In this document: in pieces, positions 21,200 to 32,282 of the stretch
Numbering within the stretch: the stretch's first letter is position 1
How the letters are laid out: each line of letters begins with the position of its first letter
From: Coenobita brevimanus
Lineage: Eukaryota > Arthropoda > Malacostraca > Decapoda > Coenobitidae
Direction: 5' to 3'
NCBI GenBank assembly: GCA_032717465.1
Contig: CM064657.1
Coordinates: 26,257,966 to 26,321,965, forward strand
Length of the DNA: 64,000 nt
The notes under the pieces: model-generated
Seen by the model: the letters and a program-made list of their open reading frames with translations, nothing else
Database searches by the model: none
Told to the model about the DNA's origin: nothing
Made by a program: the position numbers and the translations under genes

Positions 21200-23030
21200 C
21201 TATGAAATGAGATGCAATGAGGCAGGCGGTGGCAATGGAGTGTGATGCAATGGCTCAGGTGGTAGCAATGGGGTGCAATGTGATGGCTCAGGTGGTGGTG
21301 AAGGGGTGCAATGCGATGGCTCTGTGGGTGGCAATGACAGAGGAGGTGGTGAGGGAGACAGATGTGATGACCGGTTAGGCGGTGAGGGAGACCGCTGCGA
21401 TGACTGATGAGGTAGCAATTGAGTCAGATGCGGTGGCTCACAGCGTGGCTAGGGAGACAAAGACAGTGGTCAAACTGGTGAGAGAGATGGAGGCAGCGAT
21501 GGAGTGGCGGAGTGCCTTAGTGGAGACACAGGTGACACTGGAGACGTGGATCGGCTGGAGGTTTGGTCCAGCACTATGGGCCGAGCACGTCCTTGGCAGG
21601 AGTAGACCCTGGGCGTTTCTCCGCTGGTCAATGGTGGGGGAGATGCTCTGCTGATTGAAAGCTGGGGAGATGCTCTGGTGGTTGAGGGCTGGGGAGATGC
21701 TCTGGTGGTTGAGGGCTGGGGAGATGTTCTGCTTGTCGAGGGCTGGGGAGATCCTTTGTAGCTTGCTGGCATGGTGGGGGCCCGTTTGAAGAAGGCAGTG
21801 ATTGTTGATTGCCTGGCTGCCCTCTTCTTTTCCTCCAGCACCATCCTGTATACCTTCATCCCCTCCTCCAGTCGATTAGCAGTGTCCCTGCTTTGTTCTG
21901 GGAGAGGGTCATGTGTGCGCATCAGCCCAATTATTTTGTCCAACTTTGTTAGTAACTCCCTCAAAATTGTAATATTGAGGGCTCGCACTTCAGGGACGAC
22001 TTTCTCCTCCTGTCCCTCCTGATGCGCCCGCTGAATCTCCATATTGGGGAGTTCCTTGTTGCTGAGCTCCTCCCTGTGGCTTTCGAGAACCTCCTCCATG
22101 TCATCCTCATCGACCTCCCCGAAGCCCGCCTCGTGAGATGATTCCACTATGTCCTGCCACACACACTGCACCAGCAGAGCTTGCACACCCTCAGCGAACC
22201 CAGTGAAAGAGTGCACGCACTCTGGCCAAAACTTCTGCCACACACCGTTCATGGTGGGCTGGCTAACTTCATGCCAAGCTTCAGCGATGTTCTCTAGGGT
22301 GTGGTGTATATTGTAGCCCTTCCAGAACTGTTGCACCGTTGTCCTATCATTACTCTCACAGGCCCTCACCAACTGCTGCATAATGCGGCAGATGTAATAT
22401 GCTTTGAACGCAGAGATCACCCCTTGGTCCATGGGTTGCAACAACAACGTGCTGTTGGGGGGGGCAGGAACACCACCTCTATGTTGCGTGCCTGTTCCTT
22501 CATCGTGGGAGGGTGGTTAGGCACATTGTCTACTACCAAGAGAAATCTGTTCGCCAAATTCTCCTATAAGGAATGCCTCTTCAAGATACCAGAGAGGTAC
22601 GAGTGGAAATATTACGAACAGATATCGGAAGTCAGCCAGGCCTTATTGTTGGACTTCCAAATCACCCCAAGGTTCTCTTTAACATACCCCACCAGAGCCC
22701 TGGGGTTCTCAGAGTGGTAGGCAAGGGGCAGCTTCAACATGAGGTCGCCTTCGGCACTGCCCCCCAGCAGGAGTGTCAGCCGGTCCTTCGAGGACTTGAA
22801 CCCTGGCGGAGGCTTTTCCTCTATTGCAAGATATGTCCTGGAGGACATTCTCTTCCAAAAGAGCCCAGTTTTGTCAAAATTCAAGACCTGCTTCGCACTG
22901 TAGCCACCCTCCGTGATGATGCATTTCAGTTCAACAGGAAATGCTGCCGCAGCTGCTGTATCTGCACTTGGAGCTCAACCGACTGCCACAGCGAATGGAC
23001 GTTGAGATCTGGACTCGGTGCCCGAAGTGA
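21200..23030 (-). pseudogene. Tigger-C transposase, N-terminus missing, several lesions
   Basis: From the far end, recognisable parts are IITEGGYSAKQVLNFDKTGL (first acidic site, Asp in NFDKTGLFWKRM), KDRLTLLLGGSAEGDL and YHSENPRAL. After a break near 22612 comes the third site (LLQPMDQGVISAFKAYY), open from 22447 to 21470. The stretch with the second Asp (expected MDNAPNHP-like) is disrupted near 22500. The C-terminal region has repeated SPQPSTTRA units. The motif RQSTITAFFKRA resembles a PCNA-interaction box. The proline-rich tail continues in frame past two stops to 21200. Confidence 0.82.
21640..21770. repeat. 27-bp minisatellite within the Tigger-C tail
   Basis: About four to five units of a GGGGAGATGCTCTG / GGTTGAGGGCTG type, encoding (A/T)SPQPSTTR repeats on the minus strand. 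A second run of GGTGGTAGCAATGG-like units lies at about 21220-21320. Confidence 0.75.
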
Positions 23031-23060
23031 CGGTGCTGTAATAATTTATCACAGTGTGGT

Positions 23061-23163
23061 GTACGAGGTGGAGTGTTCCAGTATTTGTTGCATGGAGGGG
23101 AGGTGTGTGTGTGTAGTGGTGAATAATGGAGGGGAGGTGTATGTGTGTGTGTAGTGGTGAATA
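23061..23163. repeat. short tandem duplication with GTGT runs
   Basis: A unit of about 40 bp (GTGTGTAGTGGTGAATAATG plus GAGGGGAGGTGT) occurs twice at about 23100-23172, at the boundary between Tigger-C and LINE-I. Confidence 0.65.
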
Positions 23164-24463
23164 ATGGAGGGGGAGAGTGGAGGAGACAATGTGGATACTG
23201 CTTGGCAGGGCGGGAAAAGACCCCACCATATGTCAACTTTGGGTGAGGAGGAGTCTTCACGGTCGATTGAGAAGTCCAGGAGGACGTCGCCCCTGTCCAA
23301 GACCGTCACTGAAGGTGGACAAGCTCCAGAGGATGGTGCAGAAGTGCAGACGAGGGTGACATACATCATGCGGACCCAGGACTAATCCAGGGTGTTTTGT
23401 CACCCAAAGAGGGTAACAGACGCCCTCAACGCATCACTCTTTGCCAAATACATTGTGGAGGGATCCAACAAGCTGCTGGGAGACGGGTCGTGCCTGTCAT
23501 TTGCCATCCTTTCAGCCAACCTGACCAAGCTCCAACAACAGCCCGAGGAAATGGTGAACTTGGGAACTTGGGCTGTGGTGTGCAGGTGTGCCAGCTATGA
23601 GCCAGGTGGTGCAGTCAACGTGGGCAAGAACGGGCCGATATCCACGGAACTGGACGTCTCAGTGATAGATGAGAGGCTGCACCCTGCAGACAACCATGCC
23701 TCGCAACTCCTGGAGGTTGTCAGGATTCCAGTTCGCTTTCCGGCCCCTGGTGCTTCTCACCAGTTGCAGTGGGTAAGACTAGTCTATTGTGGTCCTCTTC
23801 CCTCCAGGGCCTTCCTTGGGTACTTGTCACTCCCAGTTGGTGAGTACACCCATCCAGTATTGCACTGCCATAATTGTCATCTGTTTGGCCACACCTGACT
23901 TACATGTCGAAACAAGGTTAGGTGCTCAATGTGTAGTGGTTACCACCCCTTTAGGGCAGGATCAGAGGAGAGTCAGAAATGTACCAGAGATCCCAGGTGC
24001 TTTATGCCCTATCTACAGGAAGGCCAGTGATATATACTTGACCATGAGGATGGCAGGTGCCAGCTCCGCGGACATCAACAAGTGCCTTCGTGAACTACAC
24101 ATTGTGTCCCATAGCCCACTGACTCCCCATGGGTCGGGTCAACCAACACCTTCCCAGGCTTCCCACAGTGCCCTCGTTCAGCAAGGTAAGACATAACCCA
24201 ACTGTGTAGCCTCAAACCGGTATGTGGTCCTTGCTGATTATGTTCTGGAGGAGGACCCAGGACCAACTGATGAATTGGGAATCTCCACCCACCCCACATT
24301 GGGGGCAGAGGTCATCATCCACACCAACACCACCGCTAATAAGGCACCATCACACCCCCACAAAGCTCCTAACAGTTGTCGCCGCACTGCCAGCCCACAG
24401 GCCCAGGGGGTGCTTCTGCAGGATCTGGATGTGGCTGCCCTTGGGAACACTGGTACCTCCTGA
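23164..24463 (+). pseudogene. LINE-I ORF1 (gag-like, CCHC knuckles), broken
   Basis: An RNA-binding protein of the retrotransposon, by analogy with other two-ORF LINEs. From 23164 to about 24010 one frame reads through a TAA at 23383-23385 and a TGA at 23896-23898. The TGA lies inside the first zinc knuckle: C-x2-C-x4-H-x4-C, starting HCHNCHLFGH. A second cysteine cluster (CSMCSGYH then CTRDPRC) follows. A frameshift near 24010 moves it to the frame that runs from KASDIYLTMRMAGASS to ALGNTGTS. Before the knuckles lies ALNASLFAKYIVEGSNKLLG, typical of the globular part of such ORF1 proteins. Confidence 0.7.
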
Positions 24464-24734
24464 CAGTGCTTCTCTGGCCCCACCCGTGCCTCGCCACCAT
24501 CGATGAGCCGACGAAGATTTCACCCTACCCATCCAGGATACCAGCAAAATTTGGAGCATCTGTCTTGCAGTGATGATGGCCTTCGTTCTGGGAACACTTC
24601 TCTCTGAGGCACTTACATTACAACGACAGGGGAGGTCCTTCATGGAAATCTGTTCCCTCCTTTGGCCTCGGCTATTGTCATCAGCATCATGGAGGTGCAG
24701 GTGGCTTGAGAATCCTGCTGTGGATTTCTCATTC

Positions 24735-26555
24735 ACTAGTACATAAGAAACAGGATTTTAAAATTTTAGTGGCTGAAAGGGGACCAAATGTGGTAGAGGT
24801 GTGTGAGACCTGGCTACAACCCCACATTCGCCTCATCCTGGGGGGTTTCACAGTTTACAGGTAGGACTGCCCTTGGGGGCAGGGTGGGGGCCTATTACTG
24901 GGTGTCCAGGAGAACTCCCAGAGTGTGAGCTTGCCTCTTACCCAGTATCCTGGTGGCCTGATGGAAATCTTGGCGGTTAGGGTGACTCTAAAATCTGGAT
25001 GGGCGTCAGTGCTATTATGTTACAACCCATGTCAGGACTGTCATGGGAGGAATTAGTGCATTACTATCACCAGCTGCCAGCCCCTGCCTTCATCATAGGG
25101 GACTTTAACGCCCATCATTACCTTTAGGATCCTGTACTGGTCATCAATAATGCTTTGGGATCATCTCTTTTTCAGGTGCTCTTGGACTCCCCACACATTG
25201 GCCTCCTTACACCTCCCAGCCTGTACACCCAATATGACCCCCATTCCGGGCGACCATCAGTCCTGGACCTCTGCCTTAGAGACTCAGCCTTCCAGTGTCC
25301 AGCTGTCGAGGTGGGTCCTTATATGGGCAGCGACCATCTATCAGTATTTTATGATTACCCAGACCTTTCCACATAGCTGTCAGGAGACTGACGCCCCAGA
25401 TGGAAGCTGGTGGGAGACAAAATGGACACATTCCGGAGAGAACTGGCTTCCTGTTTTCCAGGCAGCTGGGGCTCCCCTCCACTGTTGGTTAAAGATTTTG
25501 CAGATCTCCTGGCTAAGGAGGGGAGCAGTTTTTCTGCATTCAACTCGCCGTTGTGTACACCAGGTGGGAATTCCCTGGTGGTCAGACGAATGTGCAGCTG
25601 TAGTCAGGGACTGTCATCGAGCCTGGCACATGTGGATCCGCAACCTTTGCCAAAAACTGGGGCTCGAGTACCATCGGGTCAATGCTATCTGCTCCAGAAC
25701 CATCAAGTTGGCAAAATGGCAAGCCTGGACCTCCTATGCCAGACTTTCCTTCTCCACCTCCTCGGCTTGCACTTGGAGATTCCTACAGGCCATGGCAGGA
25801 CGCCCCACTACCCACTCATATCCACTCCGCAGGGATGGTCTGTGCCTCCTTGATGACCTGTCCAAGGCCAACTATCTGGCATCATTCCTCCACACCCAAT
25901 TCGGCTATCCATCTCCTTTGCCCTTATACACGGTGTACGAAGAGGCGATACAACAAAGCATCTCTTCCCCTGCCACTTCTGGTCTAGACAGCCTTTTCAC
26001 TGCCTCAGAACTCGCCTCCGCCTTGACTGCCCTCCGGCCTGGCAGGGCGGCGGGCCCAGACTCAGTGGCAAATGAATTCCTCCAGCGAGTGACACCCAAC
26101 CTGTAGGATTGCCATCTTAACATTCATAACTGCAGCTGGAGCCAGGGAATTTTCCCAGCAGAATGGAAGACTTCGATGCTGCTGCCTTTTCTCAAGCTAG
26201 GGAAGGACCCGACAATGCCATCCTCATACAGGCCCAATGCCCTCCTCTCGTGTGTAGGGAAACTGCTGGAGAGGATGGTTGGTCGTCGCCGATCATGGTG
26301 GCTGGAATCTAGATCTCTTCTTCAGGAGGAACAGTGTGGTTTTCACCCATGCCGGGGCACCTTGAACATACTCTGCCAGCTGGAACACCTGATCCACGAC
26401 ACATACCACAAGGGGCAATTCATGCTGGCCCTTTTCGTGAACATCAAAGGGGCCTTCGACTCATCGCCATATACTGGCATTCTGTATAAGATCTCCTGCC
26501 TTGGGGTCTCTGATTCAGTGTTGGCATGGCTTGCTGACTATCTTGCAGGCACCTG
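24735..26555 (+). pseudogene. LINE-I ORF2, endonuclease and first half of RT
   Basis: Apurinic-type endonuclease that nicks the target. Visible motifs are VEVCETWLQ near 24800, IIGDFNAHH near 25090 and GSDHLSVFYDY near 25330. A linker follows, then RT from about 26000 with RPGRAAGPDSVANEFL, YRPNALLSCVGKLLERM and EEQCGFHPCRGT. Motif A reads ALFVNIKGAFDSS. The first catalytic Asp of the usual DIxxAFD is Asn here. Frames change several times (for example TAG at about 26104). It ends at ADYLAG, where LINE-J is inserted. Confidence 0.78.
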
Positions 26556-29030
26556 GTGAACAAGCCTACATCTTTTCTATCCTTAATGACCTAGAGCAGG
26601 TTGTACAGCACCCTACCTGTATCCCTGACTGCCCTGAAGAAAGCTCGAACATACTTGACCTCTTCCTTACAACTAATCCTTCTGCTTACACTGTTAATCT
26701 TTTCTCTCCGTTGGGCTCCTCCGGTCACAACCTTATCACCTTAACCTGTCCTATCACTCCAGTACGGTCTGTGGACCCTCCAAAGAAACGTAGTCTGTGG
26801 CACTTTGGAGCTGCGGACTGGGAGGCCCTCAGGCAGTACTTCTTTGATTTTCCCTGGAATGAGTACTGCTTCCATGGCCGGGAGCCATCTGAGTGTGCCT
26901 TGCGCATTATGAAGGTTATTCCATTGGGCATGGAAGCATACATTCCTTTCTCATATCCTCTGACTAATGAAAGAAAGCCTTGGTTTGATCACGCTTGTTC
27001 TTATGCTGTCCGCAACAAAGAGAGGGCCTATAACAGGTACCAGAGCCAACCCACCCCTGAATCACATCATTTTTATGTTTCTGCCAGGAATTGTGCTAAG
27101 TCTGTTCTTCGCTCTGCTAAAAATAATTTCATCTGTACTAAATGCTCTAACTCTCCAACTCGAATTCTTCCCGCTCCTTCTGGCACCTTGCCAAAAACCT
27201 TTCTAACAACTTTACCTCATCATCTTTCCCTCCTCTTTTCTACCCTGATGGCTCTGTAGCTAATTCTTCTACTGATAAAGCAGATCTTTTCACTCAGACT
27301 TTCTCCTCCAAGTCCACCTTAGACGATTCCAGTGCCGTTCCTCCATCACTTCCACCCTCTGACTTCCTCATGGCTGACATTAAAATTTCTTCAGCTGATA
27401 TATTTTCTTCCATCACAGGCCTCAATACTAACAAGGTATATGGGCCTGATGGAGTCACTCCTGTTGTCCTTAAGAACTGTGTGTCTGTGCTTACACTCTG
27501 CCTAGGTAAACTCTTTCACCTTTGTCTATCAACTTGTACCTTTCCTTCCAGCTGGAAGTTTGCTCTCATTCAGCCAGTTCAAAGGAAGGGTGACCATTCC
27601 CAACCTTCTAACTAATGTATCGTCCAATTGCTTTAACATCCTGTATCTCAAAAGTTTTTGAGTTTTGAGTTTTTGAGTTTTAAAGCATTTTTTCTATCAC
27701 AAGGTTCTTTCTGATAGTCAGTATGGGTTCCATCAGGGACACTCCACAGGCAATCTTCTCACCTATCTTTCTGACTCCTGGTCATCCTCCTTTCGGGGCA
27801 TCGGTGAAAGCTTTGCCATTACACTTGACATCTCAAAGGCTTTCGATCGAGTCTGGCATAAATTTTTAACTTCCAAACTGCCCTCTTACAGTTTCCACCC
27901 TTCTATCTGTGCCTTCATCTCTATCTTCCTTTCTGGTCGTTCTACAGCCGCTGTTGTAGACGGCCATCGTTCTTCTCCTAGATCTATCAACAGGGGTGTT
28001 CCTCAGGGCTCTGTCCTATCACCAACTCTCTTCCTTTTATTCATCAATGACCTTCTAAGCAGTACATCTAACCATATCCACTCGTACGCTGATGACTCCA
28101 CCCTTCACCTTTCCATTCAGTTCCCACAACGTCCATCTCGACAGTTACTTCAACAAACAAGGGACGAGGCTATGGCACGCCTAATGTCTGACTTGACTGG
28201 GGTAAAAATAATCTGGTTGTTTTCAATGCATCAATGACTTAGTTCTTACACCTATCAACCCAACAGAATCTTCCACTGGTGTACCCACTAATGTTTGATA
28301 AAATTCAGCTTAATCCTGCATCATCCTTGAACACGCTTGGGGTTTCGTTCACTCGCGACTTATCTTGGAAAGATCACGTTACATCTCTTGTAAAATCTGC
28401 TTCCAAGAGATTAGGTGTGCTAAGCCGACACCATTCTTTCTTTACCCCTGCACAATTGTTGACTATACACGGGATTTATCTGCCCCTGTGTACAGTACAA
28501 CTCTCATGTGTGGGGAGGTTCCCCACATACAGCTCTTCTCAATAGGGTGGAGTCAAAGGCTTTTTGTCTCAGTAACTCTCCTCCTCTTACTGGCTCCCTT
28601 CAACCTCTGTCTCTTCACTGCACTGTTGCAACTTTATCTCTTTTCTACCGCTACTTCAATGGTCACTGCTCCTCTGAACTGTCTGCTTGCATCCCTCCAC
28701 CTCTACGATGGACACATAGTACCTGTCTGGCAGCAAACTCTCACCCCTTTTCTGTCCAGTTCTCTAATGCAAGAGTTAACCGTTACTCCCAGTCCTTCAT
28801 TTATACAACATGTCAACTCTGGAACTGTCTCCCTCTGTCTGTATTTCCTGCTGCCTATGATCTCCAGTCTTTCAAAAGCAGTGTGTCCAGGCTTCTCGAA
28901 ATGATCGGATTTTGAATATTTCTCTCTCTTGTATTTTGTTTTTCTCTTGGAAGGAACACTTACTGCGGGCTCATGGCCTTTGGTTCCTTCTTCCTAGCAT
29001 AAAAAAAAAAAATAAATAAAAAAAATTAAA
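26551..29030 (+). mobile_element. LINE-J copy 2, 5' truncated, inserted in LINE-I
   Basis: Homology to LINE-J begins at ACCTGGTGAACAAGCCTACA (26551) inside the endonuclease domain. It ends with GCCTTTGGTTCCTTCTTCCT and an A-rich tail at about 28999-29030. I could not identify a clear target-site duplication. LINE-I resumes at about 29031. Confidence 0.85.
26560..28912 (+). pseudogene. LINE-J endonuclease end and reverse transcriptase, heavily broken
   Basis: Same protein as in copies 1 and 3, with more damage. 26560-27259 holds the endonuclease tail (GSSGHNLI, with Gly where copy 1 has Asp in the S-D-H motif) and the linker. 27370-27615 holds YGPDGVTPVVLKN. Around 27615-28200 the frame is broken but motif A ([13 protein letters not shown]), [13 protein letters not shown] and SYADDSTLHLS can still be read. 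28279-28912 is the thumb and C-terminus. A short TTTTGAGTTTTTGAGTT stutter lies near 27657. Not functional. Confidence 0.8.
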
Positions 29031-30751
29031 TCTGTTGGCGAGGCAATTTTCTCTCCACGTCCCATCCCCAGGGGGGTGCCCAAAGGCTCGGTCCTCAGCC
29101 CCTTGCTTTTCAATGTCTTGATGTCAGACCTGTCAAACCCTCCTGACATCTCCACACTGGTTTATGCTGACGACGTGACTATCATTAGCTGGGACACCAC
29201 TATGGAAGGTGCACAGAGGAGACTTCAGCTGGCCATCTCAACTCTAGAGGATTGGGTTCACCAATGGGGTCTTGAGATTGGTGTGTCAAATTGTGCCTTG
29301 ATGGCGTTCATTTTGCGCCGCATGCCATCTCAGCTGGTGGTCAGGGTAGGCACTGAATCTCCACCAGTTATCCGTACACACAACTTCTTGGGACTCTGTC
29401 TGGATGGGCCAATCCTTACGTGGCGTGGGTCTGGAGATTGGTGTGCCTTGATTGCCTTCACCTTGTGCCGCATGCCATCTCAGCGAGTGGTCAGGGTAGA
29501 AACTGAATCTCCACTTGTTGCCTATACATACAACTTCTTGGGACTCCGTCTGGATGGGCCCAATCCTCACGTGGTGTCACTGGATAGAATACCTTCGAAC
29601 ATCCTGCACCAAATGGCTAAACGTTATGAAGGGCATAGTAGGGTCTAAATGGGGTGCCAACCGTGACCTTCTTCTAGGCTATTACTGTGCTGCCATCTTG
29701 GGAGGGATCAACTACACGTGCTCAGTTTATGGTTCAGCATCCTCCGCTCAGTTGCAAAAACTTGATCTGATACAAAATGCCGCCCTACGCATTGCCCTGG
29801 GCACATTTTGTTCTTCCCTCGTGCTGTCCTTGCAGGCAGAGAGTGGTTTCCCTCCTCTACATGTCACCAGGTAGAAGATCGTTTCCTGTCACTACCAGAC
29901 CATCCAACACTCCTCCTGCCACCACCCTCTGCCAGTGCTCTTCGAGGTGGGTGTCACTTTGTCTCACCCTGCTTGGCCTGTGAGGTCCTGCCAGCCACTC
30001 TTGAACATGGCTGTCGGGGCATACAGGTCCCTCTCACTGCCACCACCATACTGTCAGCCCCTCCCCCCAGTGCCACCGACACCACCTAGGAGGGACCTCT
30101 CACCTCTGGTATCATTCTGCCTGACAGAGACTTTTGACAAATCTCGTGATGGACATCTTGCACCAGCACTGTACGGGGAGCTGACACAGTGTATTCAGGA
30201 TACTCTGAAGTGTTTACTGACAGTTCACACACCATGACACCTGCAGCATCTGCCACAGCAATCTACCTAGTGGACCTCTCACTCTGTCAAACATGGCACT
30301 TGGACGCACTCCATGATAGTGTCACGTTAGAACTTCTGCCATCTTCAAGGCCTTGGCCTTCATCAGAGCATATCTCCAACCCCAGAAGGTGGTCATTTAT
30401 ACTGACTGTCTGGCAGCACTGCACCTTATTGTGTCCCCCAAGGCATGTTCAGCGAGACTTCTCTATGAGATCCAGACGGAGTTCAGTCAACTTCTCCAAG
30501 GGAATTGGGTACTTCAGTGGAAACCATCTCATGTGGGCATCAGGGGCAATGAGACTGTCAACAGGGCTGCAAGGCTGGCTTTGACCTCAGCAGCTGTGGA
30601 GGCTCTCCCACTTCAAGAGGCAACCTGTAGCAGGCTTCTGACAGTTGCTAGAGGAAAGGCCTGGGACTTGGACTTGGCAGCAGATTTCCTCTCCTCCACC
30701 TTAGGGGCTTACCGCATGGACTCCTCGTCATCCTCGGGTGTGCTCAGCTGA
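29031..30751 (+). pseudogene. LINE-I ORF2, second half of RT plus RNase H
   Basis: Continues LINE-I after the LINE-J insert. RT motif B is GVPKGSVLSPLLFN (29076 onward). Motif C is LVYADDVTIISWD (about 29160-29195). The thumb contains a tandem duplication at about 29268-29574, then LGYYCAAILGG and LQKLDLIQNAALRIALG. The RNase H domain begins near 30190 (VFTDSSHT). It continues with IYTDCLAALHLI (about 30390) and KPSHVGIRGNETVNRAARLA (about 30525), the D-D-H pattern of retroelement RNase H. Several frameshifts separate these parts. Confidence 0.8.
29268..29574 (+). repeat. tandem duplication of about 150 bp within LINE-I RT
   Basis: Two diverged units each encode L-E-I-G/D-W start, R-MPSQ-VVRV-TESP, then YNFLGL-LDGP. 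The second is about 9 bp shorter. The frame is kept across both. Confidence 0.8.
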
Positions 30752-30811
30752 CCAAGGGAACGCACACAATTCAAAATTTTGGCCTAACACCTGTGGATGC
30801 AACGTGGGAAA

Positions 30812-31938
30812 TTATCAGATCTGTTGCCAGGCCAGTCAAGGACCTCAATGATAATCCAATTATCTTAAAGCTATTTTGTCACCTTTCTTGACTTGTGACA
30901 TGGAGGTGAATCGTGCATGAAAGAGTCGCACCCATGAATAGCAAAAAAGTTTAACAAATGATCTTTCAGAACTTGAATGTACCGGACACCATTCATCATC
31001 AAGTTCTTAGGAAGAAAGTAGAGACCTCCCCTTCCCATTTCACCAGAGAAACACCCCCATACCATTACCGATTGTGGGTGCTTAACAGTTGGCATCATGG
31101 AAGCAGGGTCATATCGACTATGGGAGGCAGGGCAACGAACCTTGGCAGAATGCACCTGGAACAATTGAAATGTGCTTTCATCGGAAAACATAACTTTTCT
31201 CCACTAATCTGATGTCCAGTGTGCATACTTCTTGGCAAACTGAATTCGCTGCTTCTTCAGGTGGTCAGTGAGAAACAGTTTCTTGGCTGCAGTGCAGCTT
31301 GGCAAACCCAGATCCTTCTGCAAGCGGGGCTGGATAGTTCGAAGTGACACGTCGTGTACCAGCTGGGGATGCATTTTCTTCAATTCTGCTGTTGTCAGTT
31401 GAGGATTCTTGATTACATCCCTCTTCAGAAGCATATCTGTACCTCTGAAAGTTGTTCTTTCTTTCCACCACCATGCTTGAGCTTTGGTACAACATCAGGT
31501 GGCAGGCCACATGCTGCAGCAAGAATCTTCATGACGGTCAATTTTGCGTGTCCAGTATGTTCACAAATCGTGTTGATGGGGACATTATCTTGCCTCCATG
31601 CAATGATATGGACCCTCTCATCCCTTAAGCAGTACTTTCCAGGCATGACAACTCAACTCTAGGAAAATAACAGGGCAAATAGTAATGCATACAAAAAAAA
31701 GAGGGAGGTGCAAGCATGGAGCGACAGGAACACATACTCCCACTCTCACTTCTAGACAACCACTGACGTACTGATTCTTTCACCACCTAGCGCCAACACC
31801 AAAGGAGTTGCCAGTTACTTCTTGACCCAAAATTCACTTGGCAGAGGTGGAAACACAAAGCAAAGACAGAAAGCTCTCCCATAAGAAGTCTGTGTGTAGG
31901 TCCTAAGTCAATTTGTGGTGGGTGTTTACATATATATA
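30812..31938 (-). mobile_element. Tc1-like transposon (Tc1-B), copy 1, 3' truncated
   Basis: Matches Tc1-B copy 2 (43676-45060) from its 5' terminus, near CCTAAGTCAATTTGTGGTGG at about 31900, down to about 30812. There homology stops just before the DLNPIE region. The other terminus is missing. The left-hand neighbour is the end of LINE-I. Confidence 0.82.
30871..31646 (-). pseudogene. Tc1-like transposase, C-terminus lost
   Basis: Start MPGKYCLRDERVHIIAW at 31646. The HTH region is DNVPINTICEHTGHAKLTV. After a frame change near 31430 the second HTH runs NPQLTTAELKKMHPQL. The first acidic site is VMFSDESTFQLF and the second is FMHDSPPCHKSRKVT. An in-frame stop follows TSD near 31204 and another follows the second acidic motif near 30871. 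The third acidic residue and the rest of the protein are gone because of the 3' truncation. Confidence 0.85.
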
Positions 31939-32282
31939 TATATTCAGTAAAACCTCTACAATTCGGCATCCTTCAAGTCGGAAACCTCTACAACTCGGGA
32001 AGGCTCCAAAATATTAATTTAAAAAATCAAAACTCAAAAATTCCCAAAAATGCACACGTGAGAGGAAAAGAGTCGGCATAAATCCCCCCAACTTGGAAAG
32101 ATGCCGAGTTGTACAGTAATGTTTGTGTTTAGTGCTTAGTTCCCCAGTATAGTACAAGCCATAAATACATTACAGTATTTTTTTTTTTTTTTTTTTAATG
32201 CGAGGAAGAAGGAACCAAAGGCCATGAGCCCGCAGTAACAGTTCCCTCCAAGAGAAAAACAAAATACAATAGAGAGCCAAAT

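Larger units (their letters stand above)
20711..23060 (-). mobile_element. Tigger/pogo transposon (Tigger-C), 5' side truncated
   Basis: The left end, adjoining TA at 20709-20710, reads CAAGCATTCCCCGGTTTAAC and continues with GGTTAGGTAAAATCCATCG. The same terminal and subterminal sequence occurs in the small element at 39666-40202. The transposase runs on the minus strand toward this end. I could not find the opposite terminus. Homology fades near 23060 in a GTGTGT-rich minisatellite, so the transposase N-terminus is missing. Confidence 0.75.
23164..30760 (+). mobile_element. LINE-I: non-LTR element with ORF1, ORF2 and RNase H, split by LINE-J
   Basis: Two coding regions in order fit a two-ORF non-LTR element. 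ORF1 (23164-24463) has zinc knuckles. ORF2 has endonuclease, reverse transcriptase and RNase H. The element is interrupted at about 26551-29030 by LINE-J copy 2, inside the RT domain between DYLAG and the region of GVPKGSVLSP. RNase H places it near the I, Loa or R1 groups (inference). The 5' and 3' ends are not defined. No poly(A) is seen before the next element at about 30812. Confidence 0.78.
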
